NCBI GenBank assembly: GCA_021647985.1 | Contig: JAKITQ010000020.1 | Span: 1 to 55,561 of the forward strand | Direction of reading: 5' to 3' | Source: Flavobacteriaceae bacterium | GTDB lineage: Bacteria > Bacteroidota > Bacteroidia > Flavobacteriales > Flavobacteriaceae | Length of the DNA: 55,561 bases | Part shown: positions 36,074-44,828 of the stretch, in pieces | How positions within the stretch are numbered: the stretch's first letter is position 1 | How the letters are laid out: each line of letters opens with the position of its first letter | The notes under the pieces: generated by a model | Told to the model about the DNA's origin: nothing | Database searches by the model: none | The model's input: the letters and a program-made list of their open reading frames with translations, nothing else | Program-made: the position numbers and the translations under genes

Positions 36074-37603
36074 TTACTGTACTGGAGTTTTATTTGGAGT
36101 CCATACTGTTAATCCTGTTAGATCCATATCTTTTTTACGTTGAAAAAAACTAAATACAAATGCGAGAATAATAAATAAACCATTGACGATTGCACCCACC
36201 CAATAGCTGTGTATATGCAGTGTTATTGATGCAGGCAACCAGCCAAGTAGGCCTATACCAAGATAGATGTTAAATAAAATAGCCATTATCATCGCAATAG
36301 TTGCTGAAGTTCCATTGATACGACGGGTAAAGAACCCTAGCATAAATAAGCCCATCAAACACCCTCCAAAAATACTGGTAACAATCAAACTCACATCATT
36401 CATACTCTCCTTTTCAATTTTGCTGAAAGTGATGGCACCCAAAATTACAAGTACGGTAACTGCCAATGCAATAAGTCTTGCCGACCTTAGATAATATTTG
36501 TCACTTCTTTTCTTAGTCTCATTTGGTTTCATTAAATCAATAACACAAACTGTTGAAATCGCATTGATACCAGAATCCAAACTACTCATTGCAGCTGCGA
36601 GCACAGCCGAAATTACAATACCAGCTACACCAGCGGGAATTTTGTTCAAAATAAAATACGGAAGTACTTGATCTGGTTGAAGCCCATTAACATTTGGATC
36701 TGGAAAAGTGGTATAATAAACAAAGAGAGAGGTACCTACAAAAAAGAAAAGTACCCACATCGGTAAGGCAATTATCGAGTAAAGTGCGGTTGCTTTTCGA
36801 GCTTCTTTCATAGAACGGGCTGCGGCATAGCGCTGCACCATATTTTGGTCGCCTCCATAAATCATTAACCAATTGATTATACCAAGAATGGTCACTGTCC
36901 AAAAGGTCCGTTCTGTAAGATCCCAATCAAAACTCCCTAGGCTAAACTTGTCATGAGCCATACCTATATCTATAATTTGACCAATACCACCAGGAAGATC
37001 CATGGCTATAATAATAAAAGACAATAGACCACCAAAAATAAGAATAAACGCCTGTATAACATCCGTCCAGATTACGGCCTCAATACCTCCGGCAATGGTA
37101 TAAAAAGCAATAAATATTCCGGATACTATAATAACCAGTTCTATGGGTGCACCCGTAAGAAATTGAATTGGTAAAGCAACCAAAAAAAGAATTTGAGCCA
37201 TACGAATTAGTTGCAACACAATAAAGCTGATCGCGCCATATAAACGTGGTGCCACACCATAGCGTCGACCTAGGTATTCAAAAGCAGAGGTGAGATTGCC
37301 TTGACGAAAGAACGGAATGAATACAATGATGGCTACAATAGCAACAAAAGGCAGTACAAGATTGACACTTAATTGCCTCCAATCAAGCACATAGGCAGCG
37401 GCAGGCAAGGCAAGAAATGTTGCGGAACTTATGATGGTTCCTAACATAGACAGACCAATCACCCAACCTGGAAAAGATCGGTTACCAACAAAGTATTCTT
37501 CTGTAGTCGTATTTCGACGGCTAAAGTAAACCCCTATTGAGATCATTGCAACGAGGTAAAACAAAACAGCTATTATATCAAGTAATCGGATTTCTAACTC
37601 CAT
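36074..37603 (-). CDS. Sodium:solute symporter (SSS family)
   Basis: 509 residues with about 13 transmembrane segments. Na+-coupled import across the inner membrane. SSS hallmarks: ISIGVYFSRRNTTTEEYFVGNR at the N terminus, GGIEAVIWTDVIQAFILIFGG (near residue 170), MIYGGDQNMVQRYAAARSMKEA and AAMSSLDSGINAIST. Sialic-acid, sugar and proline carriers all look like this, so the substrate must come from context: sugar or sugar acid released by GH92 and the sialidase-fold protein. The gene lies 12 bases after the GH92 stop. Confidence 0.85.
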   Translation of the reverse strand: MELEIRLLDIIAVLFYLVAMISIGVYFSRRNTTTEEYFVGNRSFPGWVIGLSMLGTIISSATFLALPAAAYVLDWRQLSVNLVLPFVAIVAIIVFIPFFRQGNLTSAFEYLGRRYGVAPRLYGAISFIVLQLIRMAQILFLVALPIQFLTGAPIELVIIVSGIFIAFYTIAGGIEAVIWTDVIQAFILIFGGLLSFIIIAMDLPGGIGQIIDIGMAHDKFSLGSFDWDLTERTFWTVTILGIINWLMIYGGDQNMVQRYAAARSMKEARKATALYSIIALPMWVLFFFVGTSLFVYYTTFPDPNVNGLQPDQVLPYFILNKIPAGVAGIVISAVLAAAMSSLDSGINAISTVCVIDLMKPNETKKRSDKYYLRSARLIALAVTVLVILGAITFSKIEKESMNDVSLIVTSIFGGCLMGLFMLGFFTRRINGTSATIAMIMAILFNIYLGIGLLGWLPASITLHIHSYWVGAIVNGLFIILAFVFSFFQRKKDMDLTGLTVWTPNKTPVQ

Positions 37604-37615
37604 ATTTTTCTCTTT

Positions 37616-40009
37616 TTATTTAACATTTTTTGCAGTCATAGATGGTGGCGCATCTTTAGAATTATTTCCCCACAATTTATTTGGCTCAGAACCCATTTCA
37701 AAAATCAGATCTCCACCTTCAATTATTTCATAATGATCTATCCAGGTTCTATTCAAATCTTTTCCATTTAATTTCACAGACTGAATAAATACATTCTCTT
37801 TTAAATTATTATTGGCAATAACCGTAAAGGTTTTCCCATTGTTAAGGTTTATGGTTGCTTTTCCAAAAAGCGGACTTCCTATGGTGTAGCTTGTACTACC
37901 TGGAGTTACAGGATAAAAACCCATAGCACTCAAGATGTACCATGAGGAATGCGACCCCATATCTTCATTTTCGCTTAAGCCACCAGAGCCTGTTTTATAA
38001 AAATTATCTAACACCTGTCTTACTCTTTTTTGTGTTTTCCATGGTTGTCCGGCATAACTGTACAAATATGCCACGTGATGAGAGGGCTGATTTCCGTGAA
38101 CATATTGTCCTATTGTTCCAGATACACCTGCATATTTTGGTGGAGTAATTATGGAACTCATTTCAAAGAATGTATCCAGTTTATTAATGAATTTGTCCTT
38201 ATTACCAAAAAGATTTATCAAGCCCTGGACATCATGTTGAACAGCCCATAGATACTGCCAGGCATTAGACTCCGTGTAATGACGGTTTGGTCGTCTGCCT
38301 ATCAATAATGGATCAAAATACTTATAATAGGAGTGCCCTGATGAAGTTTCAACAACACTTTGTTCCTTGCCATTTATTTCTTCAAGAAAGGTACCATCAA
38401 ATTTTCGTGGACGAAAGAATTCAGTTTCAGAATCCCACACATTTTTGTAATTACTGGCTCTGTTTATAAATAAATTGTAATCATCCTCTTTTCCGAGTTC
38501 TTTAGCCAATTGAGCAATACACCAATCGTCATAAGCAAGTTCGAGGGTATTGGGAACGGCTTCCGTTACTTTATCAATTGGAGCGTAACCAAGATCAATA
38601 TAATCTTCCAATCCTGATCTGCCGGCATACTGAGGTACAGGAGGTTTAGGAAGTTCTAGTGCTTTTTTACGCATTGCCTCATATAAGAGTTCGATATCAT
38701 AATCGCGATACCCCTTTTTATAGGCATCAACAATAATCGGTATCAAATGATCACCAACCATTGTTTCGCCATGAACATTCAAGAAATGTTGCGCAGGAAG
38801 CCAGCCGTAATTTTTTACCTTATCTACTATAGATTTCATCATATCATTCACATGATCGGGCGCGGTTAATGTTAACAGAGGATGCTGTGATCGATAGGTA
38901 TCCCAAGCTGAGAATGAACCATAAAAATCATAATTATCGGTACTATGGATTTTTCCATCCGAACCAAAGTATTTTCCATCGACATCCTGAGAGATATATA
39001 AGGCAAGATAAGAATGATATGCAGCAGTATAAAAAATTTGCTTTTGATCTTTTGTTGCTCCATCAATTGTAATTCTGGATAATTCTTTGTTCCAAATCTT
39101 ACGGGCATCATTTTTAATCTTGTCAAAATTCCAATGCGGAATTTCTGTTTCAAGATTTTTACGGGCACCTTCAACACTAGTATATGAAATACCAACCTTA
39201 ACTAATATTTGTTCATTTTCTTCCGTGCTGTAATATACGTAAGCGCCAATTTTATTCCCTTTTTCAGCATCTTTGTAAGGGAAAATACCAACTCCGGTTT
39301 CAGGAGATTTATATTCTGCATCAAAAGTTCCATAATAATGAAAGGGTTTGCTAAACTCAGCTACAAAATATACTCTTCCCAATCCGGCACTTTTTGAACC
39401 TTCAATACGGTTGTTATCAATGATTTTAAATTCTGATTTTCCTTCACTTTTCATGTTCCCAATCTGGTGTCCGATATCTAAAATAATTTTAGATGCATTT
39501 TTTGTTTTAGGAAAAGTATAACGATGAAAACCAGCTCTTTGCGTAGTGGTTAATTCAACTTTTACGTTGTAATCTTTTAATTCAACAGAATAATACCCAG
39601 GTGATGCGGTTTCCGCATCATGGCTGAATCTGGATCTGTATCCTTCATCCGGATTATCTTTTGAACCTGGAAGAACCTGAAGATTATCTCCCACCGTAGG
39701 CATAAGTAATATTTCTCCTCCGTTGGTCATACCCACTCCGCTCCAATGCGTGTGACTGAATCCAATAATTGAAGTATCCTGATAATTATAGCCGGAAGAA
39801 TATGTCCAGCCTTGTGTGTCAACATCCGGACTTAAATGAACCATGGCATAAGGCAGAGATGCCCCCGGAAAGGTATGTCCAAAAAAGTTGGTACCTATAA
39901 AAGGGTCAACATAATTAGTAAAATCCTCTGACTTTGATTCTTCTTCACATGACGACACTACAGTGAACACCATGGTTAACAAAAGAAATATTAATGTGTT
40001 TGATTTCAT
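37616..40009 (-). CDS. GH92 alpha-mannosidase-like lipoprotein
   Basis: 797 residues from ATG 40009 (signal MKSNTLIFLLLTMVFTVVSS, lipid Cys 21). Exo-acting, Ca2+-dependent alpha-mannosidase family. N-terminal domain: YVDPFIGTNFFGHTFPGASL, SPDVDTQGWTYSSGYNY and IIGFSHTHWSGVGMTNGGEI. Catalytic (alpha/alpha)6 domain: YTESNAWQYLWAVQHDVQGL. The family block usually close to GNEDCGQMSAWYVFSALGFYP reads ENEDMGSHSSWYILSAMGFYP: the acidic pair is kept, but Cys and the Gln-Met pair differ, so linkage specificity may be unusual. Probable periplasmic or surface glycan trimming; it precedes the symporter gene. Confidence 0.9.
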   Translation of the reverse strand: MKSNTLIFLLLTMVFTVVSSCEEESKSEDFTNYVDPFIGTNFFGHTFPGASLPYAMVHLSPDVDTQGWTYSSGYNYQDTSIIGFSHTHWSGVGMTNGGEILLMPTVGDNLQVLPGSKDNPDEGYRSRFSHDAETASPGYYSVELKDYNVKVELTTTQRAGFHRYTFPKTKNASKIILDIGHQIGNMKSEGKSEFKIIDNNRIEGSKSAGLGRVYFVAEFSKPFHYYGTFDAEYKSPETGVGIFPYKDAEKGNKIGAYVYYSTEENEQILVKVGISYTSVEGARKNLETEIPHWNFDKIKNDARKIWNKELSRITIDGATKDQKQIFYTAAYHSYLALYISQDVDGKYFGSDGKIHSTDNYDFYGSFSAWDTYRSQHPLLTLTAPDHVNDMMKSIVDKVKNYGWLPAQHFLNVHGETMVGDHLIPIIVDAYKKGYRDYDIELLYEAMRKKALELPKPPVPQYAGRSGLEDYIDLGYAPIDKVTEAVPNTLELAYDDWCIAQLAKELGKEDDYNLFINRASNYKNVWDSETEFFRPRKFDGTFLEEINGKEQSVVETSSGHSYYKYFDPLLIGRRPNRHYTESNAWQYLWAVQHDVQGLINLFGNKDKFINKLDTFFEMSSIITPPKYAGVSGTIGQYVHGNQPSHHVAYLYSYAGQPWKTQKRVRQVLDNFYKTGSGGLSENEDMGSHSSWYILSAMGFYPVTPGSTSYTIGSPLFGKATINLNNGKTFTVIANNNLKENVFIQSVKLNGKDLNRTWIDHYEIIEGGDLIFEMGSEPNKLWGNNSKDAPPSMTAKNVK

Positions 40010-40070
40010 TTTATACATTTTTATTCGGAGGCTCTAAATAATTAATTCAAGTACACTTTGTTTTATTTAT

Positions 40071-41258
40071 CTAAGTGAGAAAGAGTTTTTCTTTTGCAAT
40101 TGGTTGGATGTTTTCTACAATCCACTTTCTCATCTTTTTTCCCTCTTTTGTGTGTTGAGGAAATGACATAAAATCGAGTTCAATTCTCAGACTTTGTTCG
40201 ATTAAATAAGCCATGATTGGCCATATTTTACCAATATCACCAATGATTGGAATGCTGTTTTCCAATCGTGCAAAACCAGACATTTCCATTCTAAATGGGA
40301 TTTTCATTAATTTTGTTTTTGGCTCGCCCTTGTCAATTGCTTGTTGAACTGTATTGGATTTTTTTTCAAAATCAACAGCTTTCTTCAAATTGGAGTCGAG
40401 ATCAATTCGAATTAAGGTTTTTTTGGCCAAACTATAGGTAGGGTATCCTTCCCAATCTGCCCAAATTCCGTGCCCAGTATAAGTTTCAAAAGGACCATCA
40501 TGAATTTCCTGCGTTAGCGCAACTGCAGATTCGATTATCACATCTGCACTTCCCATCATTTCAGCAATTTTAGTTGTTCTTTCCATTATTGAAATTGAAT
40601 CAGCAATTGCAATACCAACCATTCCACCACCAATTAATTGTGGGACGCTAACCAAAAAGGGAATGTTTTTTTGTTTGGCGGCACCAAGCATAGTGTGTGT
40701 ATCTGCTCCTGCACCAGCAACAACTTCAAATGGCACTCCTTTTGATTTTGCAATGTATAAAATTTCCTTAGAGAGATTTTCAGATCGCAACCCCAATGGA
40801 TATGCCATATTTCCGGCAGCTTTGATTATTTCATCACCTTCTGTATCTAACACTCTATTTATTAGATCGGTATCGATAATCATTTCTTTTTGAAGTTGCA
40901 CCAATAATTCTGGAGACATTTTCGTAATTTCAAATTTATCGCCACGTGGTAATTTCTCTTTCGAAAAACCTAGTTTCTTTCCATCAACTCTTCTTACTTC
41001 ATCCAAAACTCCTGCCATTTCATGTGCAACAACTGCTGAACTTGATGTTACACCGTCGATAATTTCTTTATGGATAAGTTCTGCTATAAGCGTAGTAACT
41101 CCTTCATGAAGATTTGGTCCACTTCCTGTTACAACCACAACTTTTCCTCCGTTGTTTTTTGCAGTGACGATGCTCTTTACTGAACGGTCAACCATTTCTT
41201 TAACATCTGGCGAAAGTTCCTTATAATATTGCTCAATTATTTTTCGGCTTGTTTCCAT
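40071..41258 (-). CDS. Unrecognised cytosolic protein coupled to the CMP-Kdo-synthetase-like gene
   Basis: 395 residues without signal peptide or membrane segment. The N-terminal part has a Rossmann-like opening, GGKVVVVTGSGPNLHEGVTT (residues about 37-56), then SSAVVAHEMAGVLDEVRRVDG. The middle has VPFEVVAGAGADTHTMLGAA and VPQLIGGGMVGIAIADS with Gly-rich turns, and a conserved-looking acidic/aromatic block HDGPFETYTGHGIWADWEG. The layout faintly recalls deoxyhypusine-synthase-like NAD-binding folds; I would not assign a reaction. Its ATG overlaps the TAA of the upstream gene (TAATG), so the two products are made together. Confidence 0.6.
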   Translation of the reverse strand: METSRKIIEQYYKELSPDVKEMVDRSVKSIVTAKNNGGKVVVVTGSGPNLHEGVTTLIAELIHKEIIDGVTSSSAVVAHEMAGVLDEVRRVDGKKLGFSKEKLPRGDKFEITKMSPELLVQLQKEMIIDTDLINRVLDTEGDEIIKAAGNMAYPLGLRSENLSKEILYIAKSKGVPFEVVAGAGADTHTMLGAAKQKNIPFLVSVPQLIGGGMVGIAIADSISIMERTTKIAEMMGSADVIIESAVALTQEIHDGPFETYTGHGIWADWEGYPTYSLAKKTLIRIDLDSNLKKAVDFEKKSNTVQQAIDKGEPKTKLMKIPFRMEMSGFARLENSIPIIGDIGKIWPIMAYLIEQSLRIELDFMSFPQHTKEGKKMRKWIVENIQPIAKEKLFLT

Positions 41259-42007
41259 TAATGCTCTTTTTTAATTAGATTCACTACTTTTTTAAGATCT
41301 TCCGGTGTATCTACACTTATGCCAGCAATACTTTTACATTTTGTTTCTATGACCTTTATTTTATATCCCTTTTCTAAGACTCTAAGTTGCTCTAACATTT
41401 CAATTTTTTCTAAATAGGTCTGAGGTAATTTGGATATTTTTAATAAAAAATCTTTGCGATAAATATATATTCCTATATGTTCATATACATCCATTTTCTC
41501 ATTATCCCGTGAGAAAGGGATTATAGATCTTGAAAAATAGAGTGCATTGTCATTTTCATCAACCACTACCTTAACAACCGTAGAGTCATTATAATCTTCT
41601 TCACCAATTTTTGTTTTTAGCGTGGACATTTGAACATTAGGGTCGTCTAACATTGGTTGCACTGCCTCTTCGATCATTCTTGCATCAATCAAAGGTTGAT
41701 CACCCTGAATGTTTACCACAATATCTGCATCCATATTTTCAACAGCTTCAGCAATCCGGTCTGTGCCAGATTCGTGACCTATATTGGTCATCACCACATT
41801 TCCTCCAAACCCCTTTACACAATCGTAAACACGAACATCATCAACGGCAACGAAAAGTTCATCCAGTAGTGTTGATTTGTTGGTCTGTTCATATACTCTT
41901 TGAATCATTGGTTTATTTACAATATCTGCAATCACCTTACCGCGAAACCTGGTTGAGGCATAGCGAGCGGGAATCATTCCAATAATTTTTAGTTTTTTTT
42001 TCATCAT
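41258..42007 (-). CDS. CMP-Kdo synthetase-like cytidylyltransferase
   Basis: 249 residues. Homologues activate Kdo (or a related 3-deoxy-ulosonate) with CTP. Motifs: IGMIPARYASTRFRGKVIAD, NIGHESGTDRIAEAVEN, IVVNIQGDQPLID, MSTLKTKI, YFSRSIIPFSRD, YEHIGIYIYRKDFLLKI, EKIEMLEQLRVLEKGYKIKV and ISVDTPEDLKKV. The glycine-rich CTP loop normally reads RxPGKPL; here it is RFRGKVI. Kdo activation for lipopolysaccharide is normally a housekeeping job, whereas this gene sits in a catabolic-looking cluster, so a different sugar acid is plausible. ATG at 42007 or 42004. Confidence 0.82.
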   Translation of the reverse strand: MMKKKLKIIGMIPARYASTRFRGKVIADIVNKPMIQRVYEQTNKSTLLDELFVAVDDVRVYDCVKGFGGNVVMTNIGHESGTDRIAEAVENMDADIVVNIQGDQPLIDARMIEEAVQPMLDDPNVQMSTLKTKIGEEDYNDSTVVKVVVDENDNALYFSRSIIPFSRDNEKMDVYEHIGIYIYRKDFLLKISKLPQTYLEKIEMLEQLRVLEKGYKIKVIETKCKSIAGISVDTPEDLKKVVNLIKKEH

Positions 42008-42153
42008 TAATTTATTGAGGATTAGATATAAATTATTTTTTGGTTATTCATTGTTTCTTAAAACATAAGATGTTCATCAATCTAAAAAATAGTTTTTCTG
42101 TTGAATAACTGAACAGTTCTGCCTAATGGGTTATTTGTTTGAATTTATAGTTT

Positions 42154-44409
42154 TTATTCTTCAATAATATCAAGATAACGCGCCATCCAATAGGGCCATA
42201 GCCAAAAAACAGGCTCCCGAACTCTGCTGGGGTTTCCTTGAATAGCAGCCCATGGGTTTACGTCCCATCTAACAGTAGCTCTTTCACTTGCAGCCGGCAA
42301 TACCGAAATCTGTAATTCTTCCAGAATTGGTTTTCTAACAAGCTGAACATCTTCACGTAAAGTATGGTCTATTTTCCAATCAACCAAATCAAGTGGTGCA
42401 TCTCTTAAAAAATCAATAGTTTGTTTGGTATTCACTTTCTTTCCTGTTGCTAATGCATACGTCATATTACTAATTAGATTCTCGCCATACGTTTGCTTAG
42501 CCATCCATTCATCCATTAAATTTGTATAGAACTTTTTAAGTTCGGGATCTTTTTCATACTTTAATAAAATTGGAAAAAGATACGCTTCTAGGGTAATATC
42601 AAAATATATTTGCCATGCAGGGTTTTTTGTGTTCATTTGAGAGTCATTTTCTAAATACCCTTCTTTATCAATTAAACGTTTATATTCTTTGTCGTATTTT
42701 TTATCAGCTGTAATGTGGGCTGCAAATTTTAGGAAAGCAAGAAGTTCAAACGAGTTAATGCTTTTTTCAGATGCCCAATCGGGGTCACCATTTAAATAAT
42801 CTGGAGACCAAACACCCCATCGTGTCGCCTTTCCATCAAGATCAATAAGATTATAATTTGTTTTTATTAAATGATCAATTATTTTTTTTACATGTGCACG
42901 AATCAGTTCTTTTTCTTCCGCATCGGCAGCATACTCATAATAATAAAAATAAGCCATTATATGACCAGACATCTCATCGGTACTGGTATCGCCTTTCCAT
43001 AACCATTTACCGTCTTTTGATTTATGCCATCTCTTTTCTACAGGTTTATAGCGTGGGTCTCTAACGAGTCTGTCTGCAATTTGCCTTTTAGTATATGTCC
43101 TATTTGGATCTTTCATTTCTGTCCAATCAGAAGGTATGATAGTACGAGCAATAAAGCCTTCAGTACCCGTTACTTCTTGTAATAAACTAAGAAAATCAAA
43201 TGCTTTTCTGGCATTAATTTTTGCTTGATTATCCTTTGTAACGGCATATCTAAAACTTTCCATCGCAAGGTATCCTCCGGTAAACTCGCCATCATTATCA
43301 TCATCTGAATTATGCCATGTGGCAGTATCTCCAGGGATATCGAGACGTAGGTTACCACAAATCCAAGGTTTACGAATATGTTTTTTCATTAATTGATTGT
43401 AGTAGTATTGCTCTTTTTCGGCAAGTGTCATTATACGACGTTTTATGGCACTAACACCATTGGCTGTGGCTATCCAAGCATTGCCCGATTTATCAAAAGC
43501 TATATCATTTACTTTATTATGAGTTAGCCAACGTTTACTAAATCGTATAGTGTGTGAACCATTTTTGTCATAACGAACAATTCCTACATCGGTACCAACC
43601 CACATAATACCTTGTGGCGATTGGCTTATACAATTAACAAAAATAGAAGGAATACCTTCTTTGGGTGTTAAGTTTTGTAGCAGTTTATTTTCCTGCCGAA
43701 TGGATACACCTCCCATAACTCCAACCCAAATATCGCCTTCAGGACTTGCTGAAATTCCACTTGCATAGCTGCTAATTAATTCATTGGTATCCTGATATAA
43801 TTGTGTTTTTCCATCTTTGCAACTGTAAAGGCCAGCATTCGTTGCTACTAATAAAGCCCCGATATTATCAACAATAGCATCACGTACCGAGCGGGCAATT
43901 TTATAATCCTGATATTCCCAGCCCATACCCGTAGAATACCATATTCCGTGAGGACCTAAAGCATAGGTTCCTTCTGCGGAATTACAGATTACTGATATCG
44001 GTGGTTTGGGACCTTCTTCTTTGGTAAGCTTTTTATTTTTGTACCTGTATAAACCATTCCATGTACCCATAAATACAGAATTATCCTTAGTAACAACCAC
44101 AGAATAAGCAGGCCCTCGGTTCTCTCCAGAAATAACCGGATTCCACAGTTGTGTGTTCACCTTTTTATAAAAAATACCTGATGCAGTCGCTATCCATACA
44201 GAAGATTCATCATCAACAGCAATGCTTCTTATTTCATTATCTGCACTGTTATTACTAATGTAATATGCCTCGTGATACTCTTGGATAAATTTAGTATCAT
44301 TATATGAGCTTTGTTCTGAAACTACAGACTTACTTTTTTTTCTCTGATTACAGGATAGTAGGATAAAACCACTAATTATTATTATTACTGGAATAAAAGG
44401 TTTTAACAT
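42154..44409 (-). CDS. Lipoprotein: regulator-type beta-propeller fused to an (alpha/alpha) toroid-like domain
   Basis: 751 residues from ATG 44409 (MLKPFIPVIIIISGFILLSC, lipid Cys 20); a longer frame to 44463 would place 18 residues before the signal. Residues about 60-330 are propeller blades of the two-component-regulator type: SVWIATASGIFY, VFMGTWNGLYRY, LLVATNAGLYS, DIWVGVMGGVSI, IMWVGTDVGIVRY and NAWIATANGVSAI. No kinase follows. Instead residues about 345-745 are helical repeats with WHNSDDDNDGEFTGGYLAME, ARKAFDFLSLLQEVTGTEGF, WKGDTSTDEMSGHIMAYFYY and REPVFWLWPYWMARYLDII, resembling glycoside-hydrolase or lyase toroids. First gene of the cluster. Confidence 0.7.
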   Translation of the reverse strand: MLKPFIPVIIIISGFILLSCNQRKKSKSVVSEQSSYNDTKFIQEYHEAYYISNNSADNEIRSIAVDDESSVWIATASGIFYKKVNTQLWNPVISGENRGPAYSVVVTKDNSVFMGTWNGLYRYKNKKLTKEEGPKPPISVICNSAEGTYALGPHGIWYSTGMGWEYQDYKIARSVRDAIVDNIGALLVATNAGLYSCKDGKTQLYQDTNELISSYASGISASPEGDIWVGVMGGVSIRQENKLLQNLTPKEGIPSIFVNCISQSPQGIMWVGTDVGIVRYDKNGSHTIRFSKRWLTHNKVNDIAFDKSGNAWIATANGVSAIKRRIMTLAEKEQYYYNQLMKKHIRKPWICGNLRLDIPGDTATWHNSDDDNDGEFTGGYLAMESFRYAVTKDNQAKINARKAFDFLSLLQEVTGTEGFIARTIIPSDWTEMKDPNRTYTKRQIADRLVRDPRYKPVEKRWHKSKDGKWLWKGDTSTDEMSGHIMAYFYYYEYAADAEEKELIRAHVKKIIDHLIKTNYNLIDLDGKATRWGVWSPDYLNGDPDWASEKSINSFELLAFLKFAAHITADKKYDKEYKRLIDKEGYLENDSQMNTKNPAWQIYFDITLEAYLFPILLKYEKDPELKKFYTNLMDEWMAKQTYGENLISNMTYALATGKKVNTKQTIDFLRDAPLDLVDWKIDHTLREDVQLVRKPILEELQISVLPAASERATVRWDVNPWAAIQGNPSRVREPVFWLWPYWMARYLDIIEE

Positions 44410-44828
44410 AGCAATACCTCTTGTTGTGTTAGCATACTCAAATTGAATGATTCTTTTTTTCATAAAAAAAATGAGTTAGTATTAAACTATTCTTCAAAAT
44501 TATGGGAATAGCTTACATAAAACGAATAGTAAATTATCCATTATACATTGTTTTTTACTAGATTTACTACACACACATACATTAAGGGTAAAATATCATT
44601 AGTTTAAAGCAAAAAACTTGTCTTGCATGTTTTTTGAATAATAAATTACACTAATCTTTTGGTCTAATAGACAAAATGGTTGCACATTTTAAGTGAAACA
44701 TTTCAAGTGGACATAATGGTTGCTATATTTTTCATCATTTTTTTGCTATGAAACACCAATATTCTATTTTTGATTTGCTCCAAAACTAAAGAGAGTAAGC
44801 CATACAAAAAATTCTATCAACTATTTTG
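44410..44828. other. Intergenic stretch between glycan cluster and metal-efflux module
   Basis: No gene is seen. On the minus strand TAATTTTG (44502 to 44495) is a possible -7 box for the cluster. GACAAAATGGTTGC (44670-44683) and GACATAATGGTTGC (44710-44723) are near-identical direct repeats 40 bases apart. The 11 bases TAATGGTTGCT at 44714-44724 recur at 52433-52443, beyond the other end of the efflux module. Confidence 0.5.
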
